DNA of 64,000 nucleotides from Pseudolactococcus reticulitermitis (GTDB lineage: Bacteria > Bacillota > Bacilli > Lactobacillales > Streptococcaceae), in NCBI RefSeq assembly GCF_002260845.1, contig NZ_BEDT01000003.1, forward strand, positions 124,001-188,000, written 5' to 3'. The stretch's first letter is position 1. Each line of letters starts with the position of its first letter. The notes beneath the pieces are model-generated. The model did not search any database, was not told the origin of the DNA, and saw only the letters and a program-made list of their open reading frames with translations. This document shows positions 54,803 to 63,972 of the stretch, piece by piece. Made by a program: the position numbers and the translations under genes.

Positions 54803-55343
54803 TTTTTCTTCCTCTCTCTACTATACTAGGAATCATGGCTAAGATATAAATACAGGACTGAGATGTTAGTGTATTTAAGATATATTTAAAATTAAAATAT
54901 CATCGACTATATTACTCTCATTTCTTGCCTACATATTATCATTCTTTTATACATCTGTCAAGTTTTTATTAAAAATAATATATTTTTAATAAAAAGCTTG
55001 ATATATATATATCCTTCTTTTAAACGTTAAATATCCAAACTAATGTTTTTATTTTTTTATAACATTTGAATTTAGAATCCAAATCTTTGATTTTTATAAC
55101 TAAAGTATGTTGTAAGCATATCCTAAAAATTATCATAAAAGGTTCAAACGAATGTTTGGAAATTATGAATATGTAGACTATAGTTTTAACGACTTCAAGA
55201 GATACATTCCATTCATGAATAAAACTTTGAATAACTACAAGAGGAGCTAAGATAAAAGTCAAAATTTTTGCTAATTATAAAAATAAAAAAGCTTTCCCAT
55301 ACAATTTGATAAAAATCTACTCATACTGATTCACCATCATTAA
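54803..55343. other. AT-rich gap with a long inverted repeat
   Basis: A 540-bp AT-rich stretch. At 54959-55000 there is a near-perfect inverted repeat with arms of 19-20 bp (CAAG, TTTTTATT, AAAAATA in order) that could be a hairpin or the end of a decayed element. An 80-codon minus-strand frame (55020-55262) starts with TTG and has no ribosome binding site, so I do not call it a gene. Nothing else is supported. Confidence 0.5.
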
Positions 55344-55384
55344 CAAAAAACCAGCACAAGTCACCTCAGACCTATACTGGTTTT
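55344..55384 (-). terminator. Terminator of the efp-asp23-nusB operon
   Basis: Minus-strand stem AAAACCAG/CTGGTTTT with a long loop, followed by Ts. Confidence 0.7.
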
Positions 55385-55404
55385 ATAGTATTTTTAATAA
55401 AGTA

Positions 55405-56022
55405 TTAGTCACCGATTTTTGTCAAAATCGCATTGATAAACTTGGCATCTTTTTCATCATTAAAAGCTTTAGCCAATTCAATTGCTTCATTGATTGCCAC
55501 GATACGTGGTGTTTCAGCAAATAAAATCTCAAAAGCGCCTAGTCTTAAAATCACACGATTGATTGGCGATAGACGTTTGACTGACCAATTTTTCGCTAAA
55601 TAGGTCGTGATTTTTTCATCAAGATCTGATTTTTTAGCACGCACACCATAAACCAAGGCCATCATAAACTCTAGGTTAGGTTTATGCGCATCATCAAAGC
55701 GATCTGTTAAGATATAAGCTGATGCTGGAATTTCAACCGTTGGTTCTGGACTGACAACTGCACCATCTGAGCCCAAGGCTTGTTTCGTCACACCACCTTC
55801 GCGGTTGGGTGTGAACGAATAAGTCGTTCCTGGCCCTTTTCGCTTAGGTTTAACAGCTACTGGCGTTTCATCCACCAGTTCTTGACTTACAAGTCTATCG
55901 TCATTGGTCAAGGCAAAAACCATGGCATCTTCCACAGTTTCGTCTGGTGTCATTTCCAGTTGATAGAGGGTTTGCACAGCACGAATGCGAATTTCATGCT
56001 GGCTTAATGGCTTAGTCGACAT
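55405..56022 (-). CDS. nusB: Transcription antitermination protein NusB (long form)
   Basis: A 205-aa NusB that binds BoxA RNA with NusE(S10) during rRNA transcription. The N-terminal helix SQHEIRIRAVQTLYQLEMTPDETVEDAMVFAL and the C-terminal WSVKRLSPINRVILRLGAFEILF ... AINEAIELAKAFNDEKDAKFINAIL are conserved. About 70 residues rich in P/G/T/E (roughly 47-118) are inserted between them; typical NusB has 130-150 residues. The start at 56022 follows GAGGA and overlaps asp23 by 11 bp. Confidence 0.92.
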   Translation of the reverse strand: MSTKPLSQHEIRIRAVQTLYQLEMTPDETVEDAMVFALTNDDRLVSQELVDETPVAVKPKRKGPGTTYSFTPNREGGVTKQALGSDGAVVSPEPTVEIPASAYILTDRFDDAHKPNLEFMMALVYGVRAKKSDLDEKITTYLAKNWSVKRLSPINRVILRLGAFEILFAETPRIVAINEAIELAKAFNDEKDAKFINAILTKIGD

Positions 56023-56422
56023 CCAAAAAGTCCTCATCAAAGAGTTCTTTGAAGTCTGGTTTTGGTGTCTTTTCAGGTACAACACCCGCGACATGGATAT
56101 TGACCTCGTCAATGACGATATCGCTCATGTCAAGGACGTTATCTTTGACCACACGTTGCATTTCCATAGCAACATTTGGCACAGAAACACCGTAAGTCAA
56201 GTAAACATAGATGTCGACAACAACTTTATCATCTTCTTGACGGACATAAACGCCACGACCGTCGGCTTTTTTGCCAATCCGGTCTGCAAACCGTTTATTG
56301 CGTAGGCCATAGACACCGTCAATTTTCGCTGCAGCAACTGCGACAATGGTTTCAACAACTTGTGGTGCGATGACGATTTCGCCAAGTGTTTCAGCATTTG
56401 TATTTATTTTTGTATCTGTCAT
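56012..56422 (-). CDS. Asp23/Gls24 family envelope stress protein (YqhY-like)
   Basis: A 136-aa Asp23-domain protein. GEIVIAPQVVETIVAVAAAKIDGVYGLRNK and VDIYVYLTYGVSVPNVAMEMQRVVKDNVLDMSDIVIDEVNIHVAGV cover the domain. YqhY-type members sit between efp and nusB in Firmicutes and are linked to control of fatty-acid synthesis (acetyl-CoA carboxylase) in Bacillus. Gene order here is the conserved efp-yqhY-nusB. Confidence 0.9.
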   Translation of the reverse strand: MTDTKINTNAETLGEIVIAPQVVETIVAVAAAKIDGVYGLRNKRFADRIGKKADGRGVYVRQEDDKVVVDIYVYLTYGVSVPNVAMEMQRVVKDNVLDMSDIVIDEVNIHVAGVVPEKTPKPDFKELFDEDFLDVD

Positions 56423-56513
56423 AATTTTTCCCCGTTTCTTCAGGACATCGGTATCATGGTAGCGATTGGCTCAGGAAAGACCAAAAGTCACCAGTTGGCT
56501 CATCACAGTGTGA

Positions 56514-57071
56514 TTAAGCACGTTTCAAGTAAGCACCTGTCTCAGTGTTAATTTCAAGTTTTTGCCCCACTTCGATAAAGTCTGGAACATTGACCACAAG
56601 ACCTGTCTCCATCACAGCTGGTTTACCAGAACCTGTTACCGTTGCGCCTTTGATAGACGGTTGTGTTTCAGTTACAGTCAAAACAACTGTTGTTGGCACT
56701 TGAACACCAATCACTTCTGAGCCGAAGAATTGGATTTTCACTTCTTCATTTTCAAGGATAAATTTCAATTCGTCTGCCACATTTGCCACTGGAATTTCAT
56801 ATTGGTCGTAAGTTTCATTATCCATGAAATAAGCCGTGTCGTCCATTTGGTAGAGGTATTGTGCGTTATGTGTTTCGATAATCGCTTGGTCAAATTTTTC
56901 CTCAGGACGATAAGACGTATCAAAAGTCGAACCAGTCCGGACATCACGGAGTTTCATGCGCATGATGGTATTGCCTTTACCAGGTTTGTGGTGGCTGGCT
57001 TCCAAGACGCGCAAAAGTTTGCCGTCTGTTTCAAAAGTCATGCCCGCCTTAAGTTCGTTTGCTGCTACCAT
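56514..57071 (-). CDS. efp: Elongation factor P
   Basis: A 185-aa translation factor that rescues ribosomes stalled on polyproline. N-terminal KOW-like domain with [22 protein letters not shown] carries the loop lysine position, followed by two OB domains ([12 protein letters not shown] ... and the C-terminal [24 protein letters not shown]). Length is standard. Only a weak GAGAA ribosome binding site is seen. It heads the efp-asp23-nusB operon. Confidence 0.96.
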   Translation of the reverse strand: MVAANELKAGMTFETDGKLLRVLEASHHKPGKGNTIMRMKLRDVRTGSTFDTSYRPEEKFDQAIIETHNAQYLYQMDDTAYFMDNETYDQYEIPVANVADELKFILENEEVKIQFFGSEVIGVQVPTTVVLTVTETQPSIKGATVTGSGKPAVMETGLVVNVPDFIEVGQKLEINTETGAYLKRA

Positions 57072-57170
57072 TTTTTATGTTCTCACTTTCATTTTTTACG
57101 TATTGATAGGTTCTCTCAATTTTATCATATTTTCAAGTATTTCGCTAGATTTTCAATCATTTCCTTGAAT

Positions 57171-58229
57171 TTAGAGAATAATTAATGCTTTTGGCGCCTT
57201 CGTTAGCACTTCAACACCTTGTTTTGTGATGAGTAAATCGTCTTCGATTCGGACACCACCGATATTTTCGACATAGATGCCCGGTTCATTTGTGATAACC
57301 ATGTTTTCAAGCAATCGGTCTTCCGATACCTTTGGAAAATACGGTAATTCATGCACATCAAGTCCTAGGCCATGACCGATACCATGTGAGAAAGCTTCAC
57401 CGTAACCTGCCGCCTCGATGATGTCACGCGCCGCACGGTCATAGTCGCCATAAGTCAAGCCAGCTGAGCTGACATCGGTCACGGCTTGCTGGGCTTTTTG
57501 CACAATCTGATAAATGGCCCGCATTTGAGGACTGGCGCTACCGACAAAGAAAGTCCGTGTCATATCGCTGGCATAATGGTCATAATAACAACCAAAATCA
57601 ACGGTCACAGTATCGCCAAATTCAATCGGCTTATGCGTTGCACGACCATGTGGCAGGGCACTGCGCTTGCCTGAGGCCACAATCGTATCAAAACTAATCC
57701 CTGATGCGCCTAAATCACGCATTTTAAAGTCTAGGAAGTTGGCGATTTCAATTTCTGTTTTACCCGGCTCTACAAATTTCAGCAAATCATTAAAAGCTTG
57801 ATCTGAAATGGCACAGGCTTTTTTAATCGTTGCGATTTCGCTTGGATTTTTAATCTGTCTGAATACTTCGATGAAATTGCTCGTCGCTCTGAGCGTCAGA
57901 CCCGCTAACTGCGTTTGCATGGCTTGAAACTCGGCATAAGTCACACCGTCTTCAAAACCGACTTGTGTCAATGCTTCTTTTTTCAGCAACTTGGCAATTT
58001 CGGTCAATGCTTCGCGGGTCTCAACGATGTCAAAATCCACCGCAACCTCACGCGCCGCAATACTATAGCGAGAATCCGTTAATAAATACTGAGCTTTTGC
58101 TGTTACCAAAATCGTGCCAGCAGTTCCCCAGAACCCACTCAAATAGTAGATATTTTTCAAATTTGTGATGATGACGGCATCCAAGTTTTCTGCTTGCATG
58201 CGTATTCTAACGTCTGATAGTCTAGTCAT
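57171..58229 (-). CDS. pepQ: Xaa-Pro peptidase, M24B family
   Basis: A 352-aa dinuclear-metal peptidase (proline dipeptidase or aminopeptidase P) that frees residues next to proline in cytoplasmic peptides. Metal ligands lie in TVDFGCYYDHYASDMTRTF, HGIGHGLGLDVHE, ITNEPGIY and GVRIEDDLLIT. The N-terminal creatinase-like domain covers about residues 1-125. It overlaps mprF by 8 bp. The exact specificity (PepQ or PepP) cannot be settled from sequence. Confidence 0.9.
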   Translation of the reverse strand: MTRLSDVRIRMQAENLDAVIITNLKNIYYLSGFWGTAGTILVTAKAQYLLTDSRYSIAAREVAVDFDIVETREALTEIAKLLKKEALTQVGFEDGVTYAEFQAMQTQLAGLTLRATSNFIEVFRQIKNPSEIATIKKACAISDQAFNDLLKFVEPGKTEIEIANFLDFKMRDLGASGISFDTIVASGKRSALPHGRATHKPIEFGDTVTVDFGCYYDHYASDMTRTFFVGSASPQMRAIYQIVQKAQQAVTDVSSAGLTYGDYDRAARDIIEAAGYGEAFSHGIGHGLGLDVHELPYFPKVSEDRLLENMVITNEPGIYVENIGGVRIEDDLLITKQGVEVLTKAPKALIIL

Positions 58230-60741
58230 TTATTTCTTCCTTACCTGATGATTTAATACTTTGATTATCTTGGAGCAATAGGGCTAACATGACAAAAGCG
58301 ATGTTAGAACTATGCGAGTAAGCAGTGTATCTTGACGCCCAAGAGGTCACATATTTTTTCTTATAGTTGCGTAAGCCTTCGAAATTGTAAAGGGAATCTC
58401 CAAACTGATAAATCAAATTGGCAATTCTTTCTGAGACGAAAGCGCTGCGAGCTGTTCCGACATTAGCAAGTGGTGTCATCCCTAAATCAAATTTAGCGAT
58501 GCCTTCTGCTTGGAAATGTTCAAATAGCTTGATGAAAAGGAAATCCATCACCCCTTTGGGTGCCTGCTGACTATGGCGCATCAAGTCAATGGTAACGAAG
58601 TCCTTGGTGTAAGTCGGCATGATATTGGCAAAGGCAACAATTTCATCATCTGACCGCACAATCGCAATCGGCGCTTTCGAGAGATAAGTCTCATCAAAAT
58701 ACCCGAGAGAGAAACCTTTTTCACGTCTGCCATCTAACCATTCATCAGAAATCGCCCGTAATCTCGCAAAGAGCTCCGGGGTCAAATCTGCTTGTTCAAT
58801 CATTTCCAATCTAAAGCCAGCTTTTTCAACTTGATTAACCGCTTGACGTTTGCTTTTATTTTTTGAGCCTGTCAACGTGAAATCAGTCAGATTAACATGA
58901 CCTTCTTCGCCTTGCTTGATGAAATGATAGCCTAATTCATGCAAGATTAACGTTGTCTTTTTATCAATTTCATAAAAGACTGGTCGGTAACCTAAGCGGT
59001 CAGACTCTTTGATAAAAGCTGTCAAGGCAGCTAACAGACACGACCGATCACCAGATGGCGTCCCCATGACCAAAACCTTATCCTGACGAATGGCGAATTG
59101 AATAACTAAACGGTCATCATAGACCCACATCCGCTTGTCTCCCATGAAAATGAGTTGACTTTGCGTATTACCACCATAGGTCGTCAAAATATCGAGAGCA
59201 ACCGCTTCATCTAATGCTGTGCCAATCCTTTGGAACTTTCCTTGCAAATAGTGCATGTAAAACATCCAGACGCCTGCGACGATAAAGATGGCAATCAAAC
59301 CACTTGCCCACATTTTTTCCGATGGGAAAAAGAGAAACTCACTGACTTTATGGTGGAGATGATAAGCTGGGCGTGACATGGTACCGACAACGATATAAAG
59401 CACCATGAGAATAATGACAAAGAAACTATCAAACATAATCGTTTCATAACTCAAGACCAGTTGCTCACGATAAAGTTCACTTTTGATGAAAATGGTTAAT
59501 AAGAGCAAGACCGTCAATAAAACAATCGAATACCAAGAGAAATCATCTAAGAAAATATAAACAACGGTCAATAATTCAATGATGAGTGTCGGGATATAGG
59601 CACGCGATACCCGATTTTTAACGGCCCGACTGGTAATAATCAAGAGGAAGCCGAGAATGATTTTGGGCGACTCAGCGATTAAGTTCGCATTCCACGGCGA
59701 AATCTGGCGTAACCATCGCAGTTCTAGAAAGGCTTCCGGCACTGTCGCTGTCAAAACAAGAAAGCCACCGGTTAGGGCAGTCATAAAAGTCACGACCTTA
59801 TGCAGAATCTCCCGGCTCAGATTTATCGGTATCCCGCTGAAGCGGGCATCGAACTGGCGTCCAGCCGTCATGACCCAAGAAATCAGTGCAATCGCAAGTG
59901 GCAAGAGATAATAGGCGAGGCGGTAGAGCAGGAGCCAGACGAGGATGATTTCGCGCGGGACGCCGAGATGTAGGAGCCCGAGCATCATCATGACGTCGAA
60001 AGACCCGAGCGCGCCCGGAATCATCGACAAGATACCGATAACTGAGCTAGCTGTGATCAGGACGATTAGGCTCGCCACTGAAATTCTCACATCAAGAACA
60101 TGGCCAATGACGATGAAAGTCAGCATAACGCCACTCCACTCGAGGAAACTGGTCAGTAATAGTTCTGCTTGGAGACGTTTTTTGAGCCCACCTAGATTTT
60201 TCCGCGTGAAAAGGATGACAAGGACGAAATAAACGGCTGCACCAATGAGCCAAATCGTGTATTGGCTGAGGAATTGGTCGACCTGTCCCAACTGCACCAA
60301 AATAAAACCAATCAGACCGTAAATTGACAGACCCGAAAGGGCGAAGAAAAAGACTTTTGAAATGTTGGCAAGGAGCTTTTCTTTAACGTTTTTACCGTAA
60401 TAATGACTGCGCAGACCAACAGAAACTGCACCGCCAAAACCTGCGATATTATTGAGCGTATTAATCAACCACGACATTTTAATCAGCTTGGAGAGTGGAT
60501 AATCCGTGCCAACAAGCTGATTGAGCACGCGATCGTAATTGAGCATTGGCACGACGCTGATTAAGCCTGTGATAATCACCAGTACAATATCAAATAGGTT
60601 CAGCCGATCAAAAATCAGGCTGATTTTATCAGGTTGGACTTGTTTGAGTAGGCCAGTGATTTGGGTCACTGCGATGAAAGCCACTGCTATCACAAAAATG
60701 AGTTTGAAATACTTTTGATTTTTCTTTAAAAACTGGATCAT
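58222..60741 (-). CDS. mprF: Bifunctional lysylphosphatidylglycerol flippase/synthetase MprF
   Basis: An 839-aa membrane protein that aminoacylates phosphatidylglycerol with lysine and flips it, lowering surface negative charge and giving resistance to cationic peptides. The N-terminal half has about 14 membrane spans with the flippase domain (GFGGAVSVGLRSHYYGK). The C-terminal 320 residues are the DUF2156/GNAT-like synthase (YGGNTQSQLIFMGDKR ... KFDLGMTPLANVG). Sits between an alpha/beta hydrolase and pepQ as one operon. Confidence 0.95.
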   Translation of the reverse strand: MIQFLKKNQKYFKLIFVIAVAFIAVTQITGLLKQVQPDKISLIFDRLNLFDIVLVIITGLISVVPMLNYDRVLNQLVGTDYPLSKLIKMSWLINTLNNIAGFGGAVSVGLRSHYYGKNVKEKLLANISKVFFFALSGLSIYGLIGFILVQLGQVDQFLSQYTIWLIGAAVYFVLVILFTRKNLGGLKKRLQAELLLTSFLEWSGVMLTFIVIGHVLDVRISVASLIVLITASSVIGILSMIPGALGSFDVMMMLGLLHLGVPREIILVWLLLYRLAYYLLPLAIALISWVMTAGRQFDARFSGIPINLSREILHKVVTFMTALTGGFLVLTATVPEAFLELRWLRQISPWNANLIAESPKIILGFLLIITSRAVKNRVSRAYIPTLIIELLTVVYIFLDDFSWYSIVLLTVLLLLTIFIKSELYREQLVLSYETIMFDSFFVIILMVLYIVVGTMSRPAYHLHHKVSEFLFFPSEKMWASGLIAIFIVAGVWMFYMHYLQGKFQRIGTALDEAVALDILTTYGGNTQSQLIFMGDKRMWVYDDRLVIQFAIRQDKVLVMGTPSGDRSCLLAALTAFIKESDRLGYRPVFYEIDKKTTLILHELGYHFIKQGEEGHVNLTDFTLTGSKNKSKRQAVNQVEKAGFRLEMIEQADLTPELFARLRAISDEWLDGRREKGFSLGYFDETYLSKAPIAIVRSDDEIVAFANIMPTYTKDFVTIDLMRHSQQAPKGVMDFLFIKLFEHFQAEGIAKFDLGMTPLANVGTARSAFVSERIANLIYQFGDSLYNFEGLRNYKKKYVTSWASRYTAYSHSSNIAFVMLALLLQDNQSIKSSGKEEIND

Positions 60742-60759
60742 TCCGGTCTCTTTCTATTT

Positions 60760-61521
60760 TTAGGGATTAGGATGAGCGTTTAAGGTTTCGTGTGTCTCTT
60801 GCAAAAATGTGGTCACCACGGCATTAAAGGTTTTAGGTCGCGTTTGAGAGACCTTATGAAAGGCATCTGGTATCTCTATAAATTCACCATGACAGGCTTT
60901 GGCAATCTTTCTTGACGACGATAGCTTAATCAAATCGTATTGCCCTGCAATCACGAGAACTGGCATTTTGAACTTTTTGAGGTCAGCCGTTGTCACACCG
61001 ACATCTTTCACCAGCAATTCCGAAACAGGCGTATTAAAAAAAATATTTTGTAAAATAGAGGTCAGTCTCGGGAAAAAATGGAGGTCTGATAGGGATAGAT
61101 TACCTGAATTTAAGATGAGTTTATCAACCCGTTCAGGATGATGTTTGGCAAAGACCATGGCTAAATTGGCACCGTCTGAAAAGCCTAAAATATCAGCCTT
61201 TTGTATGTTGAGCTGATCCATAACCTCTAAGACATCCTGCGCCATCAGTTCAAAATTTAATTTCTGCGAACTACTGGATTTGCCATGATTTCTCGAATCA
61301 ATAGCAATCACATCAAAAGGCAAATCCATCTGTGGCTTGAAATATCGAGCGCTCTGACCATTGCCATGCAGCAAAATCAGCGGTGTTCCTGTTCCTTTGC
61401 GGACATAATGTATTTTTTCGCCATCATGGGTCTTGATATAGCCCGATGTCACGCTATTGGCTTTCACTTGTGTTGCCATCAGACTTACTCCTAAAATAAA
61501 AAGTGCGATTAACCGTTTCAT
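60760..61521 (-). CDS. Exported alpha/beta hydrolase
   Basis: A 253-aa alpha/beta-hydrolase-fold protein with a signal peptide (MKRLIALFILGVSLMATQVKANS). The oxyanion region is LILLHGNGQSARYF, the expected nucleophile elbow is DILGFSDGANLAMVF (Ser), the acid is in VIAGQYDLIK and the histidine in PDAFHKVS. It may be surface anchored or secreted. It precedes mprF by 18 bp. The -10 TAAAAT (61528-61533) ends 6 nt before the ATG, so the mRNA is predicted leaderless. Confidence 0.82.
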   Translation of the reverse strand: MKRLIALFILGVSLMATQVKANSVTSGYIKTHDGEKIHYVRKGTGTPLILLHGNGQSARYFKPQMDLPFDVIAIDSRNHGKSSSSQKLNFELMAQDVLEVMDQLNIQKADILGFSDGANLAMVFAKHHPERVDKLILNSGNLSLSDLHFFPRLTSILQNIFFNTPVSELLVKDVGVTTADLKKFKMPVLVIAGQYDLIKLSSSRKIAKACHGEFIEIPDAFHKVSQTRPKTFNAVVTTFLQETHETLNAHPNP

Positions 61522-61755
61522 ATCTCTATTTTACACCTTTTTCTTAAAATGTTGCAGCTTGACTGTGAGGTATTGCGCTCATTATCAACATATTAAATAA
61601 GCTATATATGAGTTTTTTATGATATTCCTGTCCTCTTTATTATACCATAGATAGCTTATATCTTGCAGTTTCCTATGTCTATCAGCTGAGAATTTAGAAA
61701 TTAAAAACTTTAAAGTCATTTATTTCTATTTTTCGAAGTTATCCAAATATAAACA

Positions 61756-61783
61756 AAGAAAAACCGCACTGTTATGCGGTTTT
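61756..61783 (-). terminator. Terminator downstream of tRNA-Cys
   Basis: Minus-strand 9-bp stem AAAACCGCA/TGCGGTTTT, loop TAACAG, T run. Confidence 0.85.
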
Positions 61784-61816
61784 AACTTTATGTCACTTCA
61801 TGTAAATTCAAATACA

Positions 61817-61887
61817 AGGCGGTAGACGGATTTGAACCGACGATCAAGCTTTTGCAGAGCCGTGCCTTACCACTTGGCTATACCGCC
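61817..61887 (-). tRNA. tRNA-Cys (anticodon GCA)
   Basis: A 71-nt cloverleaf on the minus strand: acceptor GGCGGTA/TACCGCC, short D arm, anticodon loop CTGCAAA with GCA, T loop TTCAAAT, discriminator U as expected for cysteine. CCA is not encoded. Confidence 0.92.
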
Positions 61888-61954
61888 ACAACCATTCCAT
61901 TATATAATAGAATGATAGGTTTTGTCAAGATAATTTGGGAGATATTTCCATCCT

Positions 61955-63967
61955 TTAGTTGGTAATCGTTAATTCATTACCGACTTTTTGGACGCCGTCT
62001 GGCATGGGCCAATCTGGATTGTCTGTCGTTGACGCCAAATAGGTCATCATTTCACGGTAGACATCAAGGGCTAGATAGAGTTTAGCCCCCCAGACTGGTG
62101 TCATCCGATTATCATAACCTGACCAGACTGCCATCGAATACTTCGGTGTATAGCCGACGAAATTTTCATCTGGCGCGAGTGAACTGCCATCATAAGGACC
62201 ATCAATGTTAGCCAAAGCCTGATCATATAAGTTATCATCATAGTTTGATGTTCCTGTTTTACCGGCTTGATTAAGCCCTGGAATGACACCATTCGTCATT
62301 GTCCCATTGGTAATCACGCCTTTGAGGATATCAGTGATTACATAGGCTGTCGATGCTTTCATCGCCCGTGTCCGCTCAGGTTTCATAAGCGTTTCCTTAC
62401 CTTCTGCATCAACGATTTTATTAACATAGTAAGGTTTAGTATAAATGCCACCAGCACTAAAGGCAGCATAAGCAGCCGCCATCTTCTCAGAGCTTGCGCC
62501 CCATTGATTGCCGTCACCATTATTATAACTTGAAATCGCATTTGAATATTGCATATTCGGATAATCAATGCCCAGACCCTCTAGGAAGGCTTGAGACTTA
62601 TCCAGACCAACAGCCGCTAGAGTTTTAACCGCTGGGATATTTCTCGACCCCCAGACCGCCTTACGCACAGTAATATTACCTTGATACTGTCTGTCCCAGT
62701 CATAGACCGGTGTATTGCCACCGTCGGGGTAAACATACCACGTATCGCCAATGATATCACCCGTTGATTTATAAACGCCATATTCAAAAGCAGGCGCATA
62801 ATCTGTCGGTGGTTTCATGGTTGAACCCCAATCTCGGTTGGTCTGAACGGCTTGGTTGAGCCCAAACGTGACATCTGTTGGCAGTTTACGACCGCCGAGC
62901 TGGGCAATAACCGCGCCAGAATTGACATCAACGATGGTTGAGGCCACTTGGAACAAATCATCTGGGAAAGCCACGTATTGGTCTGTATTAAAGATATCCC
63001 AAAGTCTTTGTTGCGCCGCATTGTCTAATGGTGTATAGATTTTAAGACCGGCTTTATTGACATCAAGACCTGTTTTATTTTCGACTTCTATGATCACTTG
63101 CTTGATATAGTTATCAAGATAGCTTGGCACTGCTTTGGTGCTTGGTGGTGCTTGCAAGCCATCGTTAATCGGTTCTGCGAGGGCTTGTACCATCTGCTTC
63201 TTAGAAATCTTTTGGTAGCGATACATGGCACGTAGTACCATATCGCGACGTTCTTTTGCTGCTTTCGGATGGGCATACGGATCGTAGGAATTAGGCGCCT
63301 GTGGCATCCCTGCAAGGAGAGCAATCTGTGCCAAATCCAGAGACTTGAGGTCTTTACCAAAATAACTTTTAGCCGCTGTCAACATTCCATAGTAACCATT
63401 GCCCAAATAGGTTTTGTTAATATAGTAGGTAATGATTTCTTCTTTGGTGTTCTGGCGCTCAAGATTGACCGCCATCCAAGCTTCCTGCGCTTTACGTTTA
63501 ATCGTCGCATCTTTCGCCTTGGTCGAGAAGAAAGAGAGCTTAATCAGCTGCTGGGTCAGGGTCGAGCCGCCCTGCATGCTATCATTTTGCGTGTTATGGA
63601 TAACCGACGAAATAATCCGAACCGGATCAACCCCACGGTGCTGGAAGAAACGGTGATCCTCAATCGAAGTAATCGCATCAACCAATTCCAAAGGAATATC
63701 TTTCGTATCGGCTAATTCTCGCTTCTCAATGCCCAGGTCAACTAAGATTTGCCCTTCTTTGTCATAAATGACTGAGGAGGGCTTCGATTGTAACTTAGAT
63801 TCCTCCAATTTTGGCGCATCTTTGGCATAATAAACAAATACGCCAACACCAGCGGCAAAACCGAGAATAATGAGCATAAAAACTGTGATGAGACACCATT
63901 TAATAACTCTGATGACACGAAGATTGATTTTCCGCTTACTTTGTCGTGGATTAGAAATGTGAATCAC
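61955..63967 (-). CDS. pbp2A: Class A penicillin-binding protein 2a
   Basis: A 670-aa bifunctional peptidoglycan synthase. A cytoplasmic basic N-terminus and one membrane span (about 26-50) precede the GT51 glycosyltransferase (SIEDHRFFQHRGVD, GGSTLTQQLIKL, RKAQEAWMAVNLER) and the transpeptidase with STMK active serine (GSTMKPPTDYAPA) and KTGTS. The annotated GTG start lies inside the AGGAGG Shine-Dalgarno (63967-63972). The codon at optimal spacing is ATT at 63958, so the true start is uncertain. The order fits the lactococcal/streptococcal Pbp2a. Confidence 0.93.
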   Translation of the reverse strand: MIHISNPRQSKRKINLRVIRVIKWCLITVFMLIILGFAAGVGVFVYYAKDAPKLEESKLQSKPSSVIYDKEGQILVDLGIEKRELADTKDIPLELVDAITSIEDHRFFQHRGVDPVRIISSVIHNTQNDSMQGGSTLTQQLIKLSFFSTKAKDATIKRKAQEAWMAVNLERQNTKEEIITYYINKTYLGNGYYGMLTAAKSYFGKDLKSLDLAQIALLAGMPQAPNSYDPYAHPKAAKERRDMVLRAMYRYQKISKKQMVQALAEPINDGLQAPPSTKAVPSYLDNYIKQVIIEVENKTGLDVNKAGLKIYTPLDNAAQQRLWDIFNTDQYVAFPDDLFQVASTIVDVNSGAVIAQLGGRKLPTDVTFGLNQAVQTNRDWGSTMKPPTDYAPAFEYGVYKSTGDIIGDTWYVYPDGGNTPVYDWDRQYQGNITVRKAVWGSRNIPAVKTLAAVGLDKSQAFLEGLGIDYPNMQYSNAISSYNNGDGNQWGASSEKMAAAYAAFSAGGIYTKPYYVNKIVDAEGKETLMKPERTRAMKASTAYVITDILKGVITNGTMTNGVIPGLNQAGKTGTSNYDDNLYDQALANIDGPYDGSSLAPDENFVGYTPKYSMAVWSGYDNRMTPVWGAKLYLALDVYREMMTYLASTTDNPDWPMPDGVQKVGNELTITN

Positions 63968-63972
63968 CTCCT
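63967..63972 (-). promoter_or_regulatory. Strong ribosome binding site of pbp2A
   Basis: Minus-strand AGGAGGTGAT matches the anti-Shine-Dalgarno over ten bases. The GTG it contains cannot be served by it. The in-frame codon 8 nt after GGAGG is ATT. Confidence 0.55.

Noticed and set aside
55020-55262. 80-codon minus-strand frame with hydrophobic residues
   Set aside because: Starts with TTG without a ribosome binding site, has no recognisable family and lies in AT-rich noncoding sequence.
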